A DNA stretch of 64,000 nt from Hafnia alvei (GCF_034424155.1 NZ_CP139992.1:2620012-2684011); one strand, 5' to 3'; shown: positions 18,040 to 26,799, numbered from the stretch's first letter. The notes: a model not told the origin generated them from the letters alone. Numbers and translations: made by a program.

Positions 18040-18101
18040 TGACTTCGGTCAAGTTTTTGACTTTTTGTCTAACACATCATCTCGGTAATTTACCGAAGTC
18101 A
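18040..18101. repeat. Overlapping inverted repeats upstream of proP
   Basis: TGACTTCGGT (18040-18049) pairs perfectly with ACCGAAGTCA (18092-18101). The second arm also belongs to a local palindrome TCGGTAATTTACCGA (18082-18096), so the two folds exclude each other. A third small hairpin, GTCAA/TTGAC (18048-18061), overlaps the first arm. They lie about 230-290 bases upstream of the proP start. Confidence 0.6.
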
Positions 18102-18330
18102 TCACATGCGGTTATTATTTAAAAATAACTTACTATTCATATGATTAGATTAAATTTTGTTTTATTCATGTTCGCTGTAAACCGGGTAAAACCGACGCTA
18201 AAACTGATGCTGAATAAGGCTTTATCACACACCGTTTTTAGCTAGGAAATTGACAAAAAAAGACAGACAATTAAGCCAGGTTTTCAAGGGGAATATATGT
18301 GGTAAATCCGACAGAAATATCATCTGCTGA

Positions 18331-18359
18331 TTGTAGTTTTAGATATAAAAAATTATACT
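18331..18359 (+). promoter_or_regulatory. Predicted promoter of the 37-residue ORF
   Basis: The -10 box TATACT (18354-18359) is spaced 17 bases from a weak -35 box TTGTAG (18331-18336). Transcription would start near 18366, leaving a leader of about 24 bases before the small ORF at 18390. Confidence 0.4.
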
Positions 18360-18389
18360 TTTTTCAATCTGCACTTTTGAGCTGCACGC

Positions 18390-18503
18390 ATGTTTGACAA
18401 AATAATTCAGATGATTATTAACAACGTTCGAAATCATCTGATCTTTTATCTGGCCATTTCGTTATTACTCCTTCTGTTAGATATTTATCTTCTTTACTTC
18501 TAA
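18390..18503 (+). CDS. Possible 37-residue single-pass membrane protein
   Basis: I do not recognise this ORF. It encodes 37 residues: a mildly amphipathic N-terminus (MFDKIIQMIINNVRNHL) followed by a strongly hydrophobic stretch ending LLLLLDIYLLYF that could form one membrane helix. A promoter-like pair (18331-18359) lies at the right distance. The ribosome site is weak, with only GAG near 18379-18381. Size and layout resemble stress-induced small membrane proteins or type I toxins of enterobacteria, but no named family fits. The 740-base gap between proP and tqsA has no other candidate gene. It may be spurious. Confidence 0.35.
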   Translation: MFDKIIQMIINNVRNHLIFYLAISLLLLLLDIYLLYF

Positions 18504-18548
18504 AATCGCCTTCCCCCTCTTCTCACGAAGAGAGGGCTTCGTCACAGG

Positions 18549-19586
18549 CTATTTCTCTTCCACGCCCTCACCTAAAAGAACCGCAAAACGCGATCCCACA
18601 GGGGTAAGCTCTAGCAAGATTTTCACGACGATAGTTAATGGAACCGACAACAACATACCGATAGGGCCAAGCAGCCATCCCCAAAATATCAGCGACAAGA
18701 ACACCACCAGCGTTGAAAGCCCCAAACCACGCCCCATCACTCGGGGTTCGAGAATGTTGCCAAACACCATATTAATGACGATATAGCCCGACGCCACCAT
18801 GACGGCATCGCCAAAACTATTGAACAACAGTGCCTGAATCACCGGTGGAACAGCGGCAATCACTGAACCAATATTCGGGATATAGTTCAACACAAAAGCC
18901 AATACACCCCACATCATGGCAAAGCGAATCCCCATCAGGTGCAACATTAGCCAAACCACCACGCCAGTAATAACGCTGATACCGGTTTTCAACGCCAAAT
19001 ATTGGGTTACGCCATCCAACGCCCGCTGAATACTTCCCATGCCCGCATCAGCATTGGAGAGTGACTTTCGTAGTTTGTAAGGAAGATGGGGAACTTCCAT
19101 CAACATAAAAACGACCGTCATCAGCAGCAGGAATAAACTCGACATTGCCCCTGATAATTGAGTGACGATCCGCGTAGCCATATTCATCACCACTCCGGGG
19201 TCAAAATGATTAGCTAATTCGATAGGTGAAAAATTCAGATTCAAGCGCTCGGCAATATGCTGTACCACCGCAAGCTTGTTGGCTAACATGCCGCGATACT
19301 GCGGCAACGTTCTGCTGAAATCGTTGAGCGAGGAGCCCAGCATACCAATCATCAGCGTCAGCAGCAGAATAATAATAACCAGTACCAGCCCAACTGCAGC
19401 TGCGCGTGGCAAGCGTAACCGCATAAGCCCTGTCACTAACGGGTTTAGAATAATGGCCAGAAACAGGGCCAGTAAAAACGGTACAATAATGTCAGACGCT
19501 GCTCTTACACCGGCTAACACGATAACCAGAGCCGCAGCCATAATCGCAATTCGAATACCCTGCGCGCTTAATACGGTTCGGGACAT
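18549..19586 (-). CDS. tqsA: AI-2 transport protein TqsA
   Basis: TqsA (YdgG) is an inner-membrane protein of the AI-2 exporter superfamily, reported in E. coli to control export of the quorum-sensing molecule autoinducer 2 and to affect biofilms. The 345 residues (E. coli 344) have about seven to eight membrane segments. Conserved blocks include ASDIIVPFLLALFLAIILNP near 30-49, LNYIPNIGSVIAA and the C-terminal run NILEPRVMGRGLGLSTLVVF, LSLIFWGWLLGPIGMLLSVP, which is nearly identical to TqsA. The related YdiK diverges more in these blocks. It is monocistronic. Identification is confident; the transport direction comes from the literature. Confidence 0.9.
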   Translation of the reverse strand: MSRTVLSAQGIRIAIMAAALVIVLAGVRAASDIIVPFLLALFLAIILNPLVTGLMRLRLPRAAAVGLVLVIIILLLTLMIGMLGSSLNDFSRTLPQYRGMLANKLAVVQHIAERLNLNFSPIELANHFDPGVVMNMATRIVTQLSGAMSSLFLLLMTVVFMLMEVPHLPYKLRKSLSNADAGMGSIQRALDGVTQYLALKTGISVITGVVVWLMLHLMGIRFAMMWGVLAFVLNYIPNIGSVIAAVPPVIQALLFNSFGDAVMVASGYIVINMVFGNILEPRVMGRGLGLSTLVVFLSLIFWGWLLGPIGMLLSVPLTIVVKILLELTPVGSRFAVLLGEGVEEK

Positions 19587-19907
19587 GGTGATTCCTTGTT
19601 GTCATATATCCTGATCGGTGCTTTCCGATCCTGTTGTTCGCATAATTCCTATCCAAGCCCTTGCTCACCCATCATTCTTCAGATGCTGTCTCTAGCCAGA
19701 TACGGTCATTCTCTATAGATTATCGCAAGATTTTTTTGATCACTACCCACCCACTAAATTCAGAATATCAATATGAATAAGGTCATTGGTAGTGGTAATT
19801 AAGTAATTGATTGTAATATATTTTACGTCAACATATTGATGGATACTCCATCCCATTGGCTAGAATCACGTATACTGGCGTTTTATTCTCTTTGATCCGG
19901 ATCCCGA
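19587..19907. other. tqsA / MocR-regulator divergent intergenic region
   Basis: This 321-base AT-rich gap holds the divergent promoters of tqsA and the MocR-type gene. I see no palindromic operator, small ORF or RNA signature that stands out. Confidence 0.55.
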
Positions 19908-21380
19908 ATGCTGTCGTTTAACCTCGATCGCCACGACTCTCTGTCGCTGCAAAAACAGATTTATCAGCAAATCCATACGGCGCTGCACAACGGAGTGTTA
20001 ACGAACGGCGAACGCCTGCCTTCCATTCGTGAGCTCGGAGAAAAGCTACAGGTTTCTCGCAATACGATTACCGCCGTTTATGAAAAACTGGTTCTGGAAG
20101 GCTTTATTGCCAGTCGTCCCGGCGTGGGATACAACGTCATCCTTTCATCCCGGGTAGAGCTCCCCGAGTCTAAAACACCGCAAAGCGATTTAGACCATCC
20201 GCCCAGCGTTTTGCAGACTCAGGCTCCAGACACCTACGTTGACGTAGATAGCCCTATGTTTTTCAGCCTGGGTAATCCAGATGAATCCTCGTTTCCTTGG
20301 CAGCGCTGGCGCAGTTGGAATAACAAAGCCTCACGCAGTAAACATCTGTTGATGACGCGTTATCACCCACCGGCAGGTCTGATGTCGCTGCGACAAGAGT
20401 TGGTCAAATACTTGGCGAATGCACGCGGCATTCATACCGATGCAGATCACATCATCATCACCAACGGCGTCCAAGAAGGTTTAGCCCTGATTGCGCGCAC
20501 GCTATTAACGCCGCAAGAGCATATAGCCGTGGAGTCCCCCTGCTATTCCGGCGCGTGGAATTTATTTAGTAGCTGCACCCCGCATATTCACGCTATTCCG
20601 GTAGATGATTTTGGGTTGCAAACCCAAGGCCTGCCAGACCAGCAGTGTGCGCTAGCCTACGTGACACCGTCACATCAGTATCCTGTAGGTGGAACATTGC
20701 CGCTAGAACGACGCAAAATGCTGTTGGACTGGTCGCGGCGCTCAAACGCCTACGTGATTGAAGATGATTACGACACGACGTTTCTCTACGGCACACAGCC
20801 GCTTCCGGCGTTGAAATCATTGGAAAATGCGAACAACGTTATTTATCTCAGCAGTTTTTCGAAAACGCTGGGGCCCGGCATGCGCATTGGTTTTATGGTA
20901 TGTCCAGAGCGGTTAGTGGCGCCAATTCTTAATCTAAAAGCGCTGTGGAATCACGGTGCCAGCTGGCTGTATCAGCAATTCCTCGCCGACTTTATGCACG
21001 ATCAGGGTTATCACCGCCATTTGCGCAAACTGGAAATCGAATATGGCGCACGCCAAAAATTATTACGTGAAGGCCTAATGACACTATTCCCCAGTGCCAC
21101 GCTGCTAGGCACCTCGTCGGGCCTGCACATCACGTTAAAAACGTCACTATCGGCCCACACCGTTAGTCAACTGCGTGAACGCTGCCTGCGAGAAGGCGTA
21201 CGTTTTGATACCTTAGGTAGCATGTGCAATGGATCAGAGAACGCCTATCTCGCAGAAAATCAGGATACGCTGATGCTGTTTGGCTTTAGCGCATTGTCGC
21301 AGGGACATATTCGGTTAGCATTAGAGATTATTGGCAAAGCCTGCCGGGAACTGAGTATTTCATCCACCGGCAAAGCTTAA
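19908..21380 (+). CDS. MocR/PdxR-type GntR regulator with aminotransferase domain
   Basis: This is a 490-residue MocR-family regulator. A GntR winged helix-turn-helix occupies about 10-75 (ERLPSIRELGEKLQVSRNTI, then TAVYEKLVLEGF). A type I aminotransferase-like domain fills the rest. The PLP-binding lysine is K319 in SSFSKTLGPGMR, with the matching aspartate in VIEDDYDTTF. Family members such as PdxR and GabR sense PLP or amino-acid adducts and usually control a divergent neighbour. Here the divergent gene is tqsA, 321 bases away, and the convergent one is trhO, so the target is not obvious. It is a true regulator by architecture; the ligand is unknown. Confidence 0.88.
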   Translation: MLSFNLDRHDSLSLQKQIYQQIHTALHNGVLTNGERLPSIRELGEKLQVSRNTITAVYEKLVLEGFIASRPGVGYNVILSSRVELPESKTPQSDLDHPPSVLQTQAPDTYVDVDSPMFFSLGNPDESSFPWQRWRSWNNKASRSKHLLMTRYHPPAGLMSLRQELVKYLANARGIHTDADHIIITNGVQEGLALIARTLLTPQEHIAVESPCYSGAWNLFSSCTPHIHAIPVDDFGLQTQGLPDQQCALAYVTPSHQYPVGGTLPLERRKMLLDWSRRSNAYVIEDDYDTTFLYGTQPLPALKSLENANNVIYLSSFSKTLGPGMRIGFMVCPERLVAPILNLKALWNHGASWLYQQFLADFMHDQGYHRHLRKLEIEYGARQKLLREGLMTLFPSATLLGTSSGLHITLKTSLSAHTVSQLRERCLREGVRFDTLGSMCNGSENAYLAENQDTLMLFGFSALSQGHIRLALEIIGKACRELSISSTGKA

Positions 21381-21399
21381 CTGCGGCTATTTGTGCGGG

Positions 21400-22458
21400 T
21401 TATTCGTCGCGGCCAGGAATGCGTAAGCGAAGCGGCTTGCTGCGTGACTTGTTGAAAATCATATTGCCATTTTCACGTCCAGCACGGCGAGCCCGCTGCT
21501 CTTCAACCGGCAGCGCTCGTTCCTCTTGGCATTCAGAACTACAGCAACCGCTGTATTTCTCTGCGCAGGACAGACATTGAATAAATAGCAGATGACAACC
21601 GTCGTTCAAACAGTTGGTGTGCGTATCGCATGGTGTCCCGCACTGGTGACATTGAGAGATAATATCGTCGGTGATGCGTTCGCCCATGCGCTCGTCAAAG
21701 ACAAAATTTTTGCCAATAAACTTCAGCGGTAATCCCTGCTCACGGGCACGGCGAGTGTATTCGATGATGCCACCTTCCACATGATAAACATTATTAAACC
21801 CGTTATGTAGCATATAGGCGCTGGCTTTTTCACAGCGTATCCCACCGGTGCAATACATCACGATTTTCTTATCTTTATCCTGCTGTAACATATCTACCGC
21901 CATCGGCAGCTGATCGCGGAAAGTATCCGAAGGCACTTCTAACGCATCGGTGAAATGCCCAACCTCATACTCATAGTGATTGCGCATATCCACAAACACC
22001 GCATCAGGATCATCCAACATCGCATTCACTTCAGCCGCTTTTAGATATTGACCTACGTTGGCAGGATTAAAGCTAGGGTCATCAATACCATCGGCAACAA
22101 TTCGCTCACGTACTTTCATACGCAAAACCCAGAACGATTTTCCATCATCGTCTAGCGCCACGTTCATTCTTAACCCGTCGAAATCAGGGTGCGCCTGATA
22201 CAACGCGCTTTTCATCGCTTCGTAGCGGCTTGCAGGAACGGAAATCTGTGCGTTAATCCCTTCATGAGCGATGTAGATACGGCCGAACACAGCGAGATCA
22301 CGAAACGCAATGTAGAGAGCGTCACGAAACAGCTGTGGCTCTTCGATTCGGCAGTATTTGTAGAATGAAACCGTGGTGCGCGGCTCAGTTTCGGCCAGCA
22401 TCTTGGCTTTTAATTCTTGGTTGGATATTTGGTTATGTAACACTGGCATGGTGTTCAT
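21400..22458 (-). CDS. trhO: tRNA uridine(34) hydroxylase TrhO
   Basis: TrhO (YceA) carries out prephenate-independent, oxygen-dependent hydroxylation of the wobble uridine 34 in several tRNAs, the step before methylation to mo5U/cmo5U. The 352 residues begin with an acylphosphatase-like UPF0176 domain ([19 protein letters not shown]). A rhodanese domain follows with the active cysteine in [15 protein letters not shown]-terminal cysteine-rich segment, with repeated CxxC motifs (QCHQCG, CLSC, CCSSEC), probably binds metal. E. coli yceA lies in the same 24-min region as solA and bssS. The ATG at 22458 gives the family length of about 350. Confidence is high. Confidence 0.94.
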   Translation of the reverse strand: MNTMPVLHNQISNQELKAKMLAETEPRTTVSFYKYCRIEEPQLFRDALYIAFRDLAVFGRIYIAHEGINAQISVPASRYEAMKSALYQAHPDFDGLRMNVALDDDGKSFWVLRMKVRERIVADGIDDPSFNPANVGQYLKAAEVNAMLDDPDAVFVDMRNHYEYEVGHFTDALEVPSDTFRDQLPMAVDMLQQDKDKKIVMYCTGGIRCEKASAYMLHNGFNNVYHVEGGIIEYTRRAREQGLPLKFIGKNFVFDERMGERITDDIISQCHQCGTPCDTHTNCLNDGCHLLFIQCLSCAEKYSGCCSSECQEERALPVEEQRARRAGRENGNMIFNKSRSKPLRLRIPGRDE

Positions 22459-22625
22459 TTCCTCAATGTTAGTTTTTCAGATTCTCACAGGCTCATCGGG
22501 CATATAATCCGAGGCCGCCCCATAGGGCGGCGATTATGGATATTCATTGATGAATAATCCACCGACAGACCGTGTGGTTATTTAAAAAATAGCTAACAAA
22601 AAGATAAATAAATGTTGCTGGGTGC

Positions 22626-23180
22626 TTATTCATCCTCACGTGATTGGGGATAATGAACAATATTGTAGAATTTAGCGGCTTGATTGCTCGTATTGCGATA
22701 GCTGTGTATTTGGTCAGCTACAAAGCGCAATGGCTTGCTGGTGGTCACCGCCTGCCATACGCCTTTCACCTGCACTTCGATTTCGCCATCGATCATGAGA
22801 ATGTCTTCAATAACCCCTTGCTCGTGCGCATAGGAGTTGTGAATGCATCCCGCGTGCAAGGTGATAAGAAGCACTTCATAGCCCAACTGGGCATCAAAAC
22901 TGAGTTGAGTCTGAGCAGTAATTGCCTCATCTTCATGATGCAAACTTAGCATAGGCTCTTCATCCACCAGCTGCGGAGGTAAAAATTCACTGAAGGAAGC
23001 CTGTAGCCCGCTAGAGATCCGCCACAGGGTGACCACGGTTGGGCTCGATTCGCCACGCTCTATTTGCCCAAGCATAGCCTTGCTCACCCCCGTGGCCTGC
23101 GCCGTTTTATCTAGACTCCATCCGCGCCGTTGACGCAGTTCACGCAACGTTTTTCCAATATGAAGAGCAAGATCGGTCAT
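22626..23180 (-). CDS. XRE-family regulator with cupin sensor domain
   Basis: This 184-residue regulator has an XRE helix-turn-helix at about 10-64 (TLRELRQRRGWSLDKTAQAT, with GVSKAMLGQIERGES as recognition helix). A C-terminal cupin barrel follows (HNSYAHEQGVIEDILMIDGE). The layout is like PuuR and SutR-type repressors, where the cupin senses a small metabolite. It is divergent from a DMT exporter. The 140-base spacer holds two near-identical 18-20 base palindromes that are the obvious operators, suggesting it represses itself and the exporter. The ligand is not predictable from sequence. It is monocistronic, with 167 bases to trhO. Confidence 0.87.
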   Translation of the reverse strand: MTDLALHIGKTLRELRQRRGWSLDKTAQATGVSKAMLGQIERGESSPTVVTLWRISSGLQASFSEFLPPQLVDEEPMLSLHHEDEAITAQTQLSFDAQLGYEVLLITLHAGCIHNSYAHEQGVIEDILMIDGEIEVQVKGVWQAVTTSKPLRFVADQIHSYRNTSNQAAKFYNIVHYPQSREDE

Positions 23181-23198
23181 GATTTATTCTCATTGGTG

Positions 23199-23218
23199 TT
23201 GTGCGTTATAACGCACAA
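23199..23218. promoter_or_regulatory. Operator palindrome 1 (XRE-cupin regulator)
   Basis: TTGTGCGTTATAACGCACAA is a perfect 20-base palindrome, 18 bases upstream of the XRE gene start. A sister copy follows one half-site away on the exporter side. Confidence 0.82.
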
Positions 23219-23232
23219 TGCTAATCTTGTTT

Positions 23233-23250
23233 CGTGCGCTATAACGCACA
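23233..23250. promoter_or_regulatory. Operator palindrome 2 (XRE-cupin regulator)
   Basis: CGTGCGCTATAACGCACA repeats the first palindrome with small changes in one arm. Centre-to-centre spacing is 33 bases, about three helical turns, so two dimers could bind the same DNA face. It lies 70 bases before the exporter start. Confidence 0.8.
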
Positions 23251-23320
23251 AGGCGGTGAAAAGTTTATCCTACTACAAGCCATTCACCAATCCTGATACA
23301 TAAAAAACTCGGACTTACCC

Positions 23321-24301
23321 ATGCAGGCTATTGTCTACGGCGTGATCTCATCCCTTTTCTTCGCCTTCACTTTTATTTTCAATCGTTCTATGGAAATTGG
23401 CGGCGGCGACTGGATGTGGAGTGCCAGTTTACGATTTTGGTTTATGGCACCAATGCTATTGGTGCTTGTCGCCCTGCGCGGCCAGCTACGCCAAAGCCTT
23501 GCTCATCTGCGACAGAATATCCGCCCCTATTTGCTGTGGAGCACGCTGGGCTTTGGGCTGTTTTATGCGCTTGTTACGTTGGCGAGCGCCTATGGTCCCG
23601 GCTGGTTAGTGGCGGGGACGTGGCAAATTACTATTATTGCAGGATCGTTGCTGGTGCCTTGGCTGGGCGCAAGCGGTGAGCCTAAGCATAAAATTCCGTG
23701 GTTTGGACTACGTTGGTCACTGCTGATCTTACTCGGTATTGCGCTGATGCTGTGGCAACAAGCTGAACATATCAGCCTGTTTCAGGCGCTGGCGGGGCTC
23801 ATCCCCGTGGTTATCGCCGCATTTTTGTATCCTCTTGGCAACCGCAAGATGATGAATATTTGCCACCATAATGTGGATACGCTGCAACGCGTATTGAACA
23901 TGACCCTCGCCAGTCTGCCATTTTGGTTGGTGATTTCGTTAGTGGCTTGGTCACGTGTTGGCCTTCCTTCCGCGCCACAGGTCGAGCAATCCGTATTGGT
24001 GGCGCTGTTTTCTGGCGTTATTGGCACCCTGCTTTTCTTTGCTGCAACCAACCGCGTGCGTAATGATCCCTCGCAGCTTGCCGCCGTGGAGGCCACACAA
24101 TCAGGCGAAGTATTGTTTACGCTGCTGGGCGAGATGTTTTTCCTCGGTGCTGCGCTGCCTTCCCCCGTTTCTCTGCTCGGTATTACCTTAGTTATTTTAG
24201 GTATGATTGCGCACAGCATGGCTTCTAAGCAAATAAGAGGCTCAGGCAAAACGCGGATCCGACGCAAAGCGAGCCACCAAGAAATCGAGAAACGCGCGTA
24301 G
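23321..24301 (+). CDS. DMT-superfamily multidrug-resistance-type exporter
   Basis: This 326-residue inner-membrane protein has about ten hydrophobic segments and belongs to the drug/metabolite transporter superfamily, in the 'multidrug resistance efflux transporter' branch. Opening residues AIVYGVISSLFFAFTFIFNR and later SASLRFWFMAPMLLVL and ATQSGEVLFTLLGEMFFLG are typical. The C-terminus is a basic tail. It is divergent from the XRE-cupin regulator over paired operators, so its substrate may be the regulator's ligand. Its last 60 bases overlap the 3' end of the convergent LysR gene. The substrate is unknown. Confidence 0.86.
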   Translation: MQAIVYGVISSLFFAFTFIFNRSMEIGGGDWMWSASLRFWFMAPMLLVLVALRGQLRQSLAHLRQNIRPYLLWSTLGFGLFYALVTLASAYGPGWLVAGTWQITIIAGSLLVPWLGASGEPKHKIPWFGLRWSLLILLGIALMLWQQAEHISLFQALAGLIPVVIAAFLYPLGNRKMMNICHHNVDTLQRVLNMTLASLPFWLVISLVAWSRVGLPSAPQVEQSVLVALFSGVIGTLLFFAATNRVRNDPSQLAAVEATQSGEVLFTLLGEMFFLGAALPSPVSLLGITLVILGMIAHSMASKQIRGSGKTRIRRKASHQEIEKRA

Positions 24302-25138
24302 GGAGACGGGCAGAAACTGGCGCGACGTGTAAACACCATATATTCCCAGATCTTCTGGCTGATATTCAGGCAGGATCTCAACTAATTGCCCATCTGCGAG
24401 CAATTGATTCACCAAATAACGCGGCAACAAGCTGATGCCAAAACCACGCAGCGTTGCCGCCGTTAACACCGTTGCACAATTAGCACTTAAATTGCCGCTT
24501 ATCGGCACCGTGATGGATTCCCCTTGATAGACAAAGCCCCAATGGTGATGAGCGTAGTATTCATGCGTCAGGCAGTTATGTTCACTTAAATCCGTAATTG
24601 TTTGCGGTAACGCATGGTGCTCGAAATAGCGAGGAGCCGCACACAATACCGAATGACAGGTTCCCAAGCGGCGAGCAATCAGGTTGTGATCCAGCTGATT
24701 CGTAATGCGGATTGCCAGGTCGATACGTTCATCCACTAGGTTAAGCGTTTTTTCTTGGCGGCAAATATCAATCTGAGCAACCGGATTGAACGTCAGGTAG
24801 TCACACACCGCATCGGTAAGAAAGGCCTGTATCAGCGACTGGCTGCTCGTGATACGTAACAAGCCTCTCGGTTGCTGCTGACTATTATCAACCACCTGCT
24901 CAATCTCTTCGCTTAACAACAGCAACGCTTTACAGCGCACAAGAACCTCTTCGCCGGCGCTGGTTAGGCTTTGGCTGCGCGTAGTTCGATGCAACAGGCG
25001 GCCACCAATCCACTGTTCTAAGTCTGCCAAATAGCGTGAAACCATGGCTCGCGAAAGATTCAGCTTCTCTGCGGCGCGACTCAAACTCCCCTGCTCAACG
25101 ACGCAAACAAAAACCCGCATCGCACTGAGTCGATCCAT
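24242..25138 (-). CDS. LysR-family transcriptional regulator
   Basis: This 298-residue LysR-type regulator has the N-terminal winged helix-turn-helix (MDRLSAMRVFVCVVEQGSLS, then RAAEKLNLSRAMVSRYLADL) and a periplasmic-binding-protein-like effector domain. The sub-type resembles DhcR/AaeR-type regulators that act on a neighbouring operon. Its start lies 127 bases from the divergent MBL-fold gene, followed by DoxX, and these are the likely targets. Its 3' end overlaps the convergent exporter gene by 60 bases, both reading frames being open. The effector is unknown. Confidence 0.88.
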   Translation of the reverse strand: MDRLSAMRVFVCVVEQGSLSRAAEKLNLSRAMVSRYLADLEQWIGGRLLHRTTRSQSLTSAGEEVLVRCKALLLLSEEIEQVVDNSQQQPRGLLRITSSQSLIQAFLTDAVCDYLTFNPVAQIDICRQEKTLNLVDERIDLAIRITNQLDHNLIARRLGTCHSVLCAAPRYFEHHALPQTITDLSEHNCLTHEYYAHHHWGFVYQGESITVPISGNLSANCATVLTAATLRGFGISLLPRYLVNQLLADGQLVEILPEYQPEDLGIYGVYTSRQFLPVSLRAFLDFLVARFASDPRFA

Positions 25139-25265
25139 ATGTTCTCTCCTACGATTTGCTCGATTTGGTAAACAGTATGTCTACTATTCTGGCCTATTTC
25201 TTTCAACGATTGCTGAATATACTTCCAAACAGTAATAATTCACATTAATAATAAAGGCCTGTCTC

Positions 25266-26144
25266 ATGCAACCATCCATCGCGGTTAAACCTCTGATTTT
25301 GTCGTTAGTTCTCTCCACCAGCGCCTTTGCAGCACAGGCTAAAGCGCTTGAGCTACAAACCTATAACCCGGGTGCGACCAGTCTGTTTCCGGTCTCTTCT
25401 GAATTAATTGTTGGCGATAACGAAGCTGTGCTAATTGATGCACAATTTGAGAAAAAAGACGCTAATGCGCTGATCGACATGATCAAAAAGAGTGGCAAAA
25501 CCCTGACCACAATTTATATCAGCCACGGCGATCCTGACTTCTATTTTGGCTTACAAACGCTAGCAGCGGCTTATCCGCAGGCTAAGATTGTGGCAACTCA
25601 ACCTACCGTTGACCATATCAAAGCGACTCAAAACGCCAAGCTTCAGTATTGGGGCCCATTGATGAAAGATCAGGCGCCAACAAAAATCATTACGCCAGAA
25701 GTCCTTCAGGGCAATGAAATCACGCTTGAAGGCCAAAAACTGATTATTGAAGATCTCGATAGTGCCTCGCCAGACCGTACCTATGTCTGGATCCCCTCAC
25801 TCAAAGCCGTAGTGGGTGGAGTATTAGTTTCAGCCAATCAACATATTTGGACTGCCGATACCCAAACGAAGGCCTCACGTGAAAACTGGATTAAAGCGTT
25901 AGATCGCATGCAGGCGTTACACCCTCAAACGGTGGTTCCTGGCCATTATTTAGGAACACCTCCGAAAGGTGACGCCGCAATTGTATTTAGCCGTGACTAT
26001 CTGAAAAAGTTTGAACAGGTTTTAGATACTCATAAAACCTCTGCGGGTGTGATCGACGCTATGCAAAAGGCTTACCCTAGCCTGAAAGATGGTGAAAGCC
26101 TTAATTTAAGCGCGAAAGTGAATACCGGCGAAATGAAGTGGTAA
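25266..26144 (+). CDS. Periplasmic MBL-fold protein with atypical metal motif
   Basis: This 292-residue protein has a signal peptide (hydrophobic residues about 8-24, cleavage near AFA-AQA) and a metallo-beta-lactamase fold. The first metal motif reads SHGDPDFYFG. Compared with the canonical HxHxDH, position 2 is Asp (D89) and the last His is Phe (F92), while H87 and D91 remain. A later histidine is present in VVPGHYLG (H227). It may use one metal, or a different metal, or have lost hydrolase activity. It is divergent from a LysR gene and followed by DoxX. Substrate is unknown; secretion to the periplasm is a good prediction. Confidence 0.84.
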   Translation: MQPSIAVKPLILSLVLSTSAFAAQAKALELQTYNPGATSLFPVSSELIVGDNEAVLIDAQFEKKDANALIDMIKKSGKTLTTIYISHGDPDFYFGLQTLAAAYPQAKIVATQPTVDHIKATQNAKLQYWGPLMKDQAPTKIITPEVLQGNEITLEGQKLIIEDLDSASPDRTYVWIPSLKAVVGGVLVSANQHIWTADTQTKASRENWIKALDRMQALHPQTVVPGHYLGTPPKGDAAIVFSRDYLKKFEQVLDTHKTSAGVIDAMQKAYPSLKDGESLNLSAKVNTGEMKW

Positions 26145-26285
26145 TATTTCAATTATTTTGATGTTGTTTATCAATGTTATCCGGTTACTTGCGGGGGCAA
26201 AGTGCCGGATAATAACCATACAGTTTAGCCAAGAAATTTTACTTTTCCGGTGCTCGTTGGCACCACCTCTACAAAGGATGTAAGT

Positions 26286-26720
26286 ATGCTCACCTCGCTG
26301 AATCAGGCTTTCACACGTTTAACCGATCACCCAGACGGTGGAAAACTATTGCTGCGTCTCACCTTTGGCCTATTGATGCTGTTTCATGGCGTTGCCAAAA
26401 TCGAACACGGCGTTGGCTGGATTTCTGAGATGCTACAGGCACAGGGTTTACCTGGATTTGTCGCCTATGGTGTATTTATTGGCGAAATCGTTACGCCAGT
26501 GCTGATGGTTTTGGGAATTTTCACCCGCCCTGCGGCCCTGATATACGCCGTTAACCTGCTGGTCGCCACCCTGATGGTCGGTACCGGCAAGTTCTTTACC
26601 CTGACCGACGTCGGTGCTTGGGGACTGGAAAATGAAATGCTGTATTTCATGGGTGGCATCATCATCATGTTGCTAGGCAGTGGACGTTACTCTATCGTCA
26701 GTAATCAGGCCCTGCGTTAA
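26286..26720 (+). CDS. DoxX-family membrane protein
   Basis: This is a 144-residue inner-membrane protein with four predicted helices. The DoxX signature runs through LLLRLTFGLLMLFHGVAKI, a glycine/proline-rich loop, and YGVFIGEIVTPVLMVLGIFT. DoxX proteins are linked to quinone or thiol redox stress, though biochemical roles differ. The ATG at 26286 follows an AAAGGATG Shine-Dalgarno; an upstream in-frame start at 26250 lacks one. It lies 141 bases after the MBL-fold gene in the same direction and may form a LysR-controlled unit with it. A near-perfect hairpin terminator follows. Confidence 0.84.
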   Translation: MLTSLNQAFTRLTDHPDGGKLLLRLTFGLLMLFHGVAKIEHGVGWISEMLQAQGLPGFVAYGVFIGEIVTPVLMVLGIFTRPAALIYAVNLLVATLMVGTGKFFTLTDVGAWGLENEMLYFMGGIIIMLLGSGRYSIVSNQALR

Positions 26721-26764
26721 TACTGCAATTACTCCCCTTACCGCTCGCTTAATCTGCCCTATCA

Positions 26765-26799
26765 AAAAGAGCTATTTGAAACCTTCAAATAGCTCTTTT
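26765..26799. terminator. Perfect 16-base hairpin terminator after doxX
   Basis: Sixteen-base arms AAAAGAGCTATTTGAA/TTCAAATAGCTCTTTT enclose a three-base loop. The built-in A and T ends make it usable in either direction, though only doxX reads into it. Confidence 0.85.

Noticed and set aside
17809-18548. RprA small RNA next to the AI-2E family gene
   Set aside because: In E. coli rprA follows ydiK, but this gene is TqsA rather than YdiK and I found no sequence like the conserved RprA 3' hairpin.
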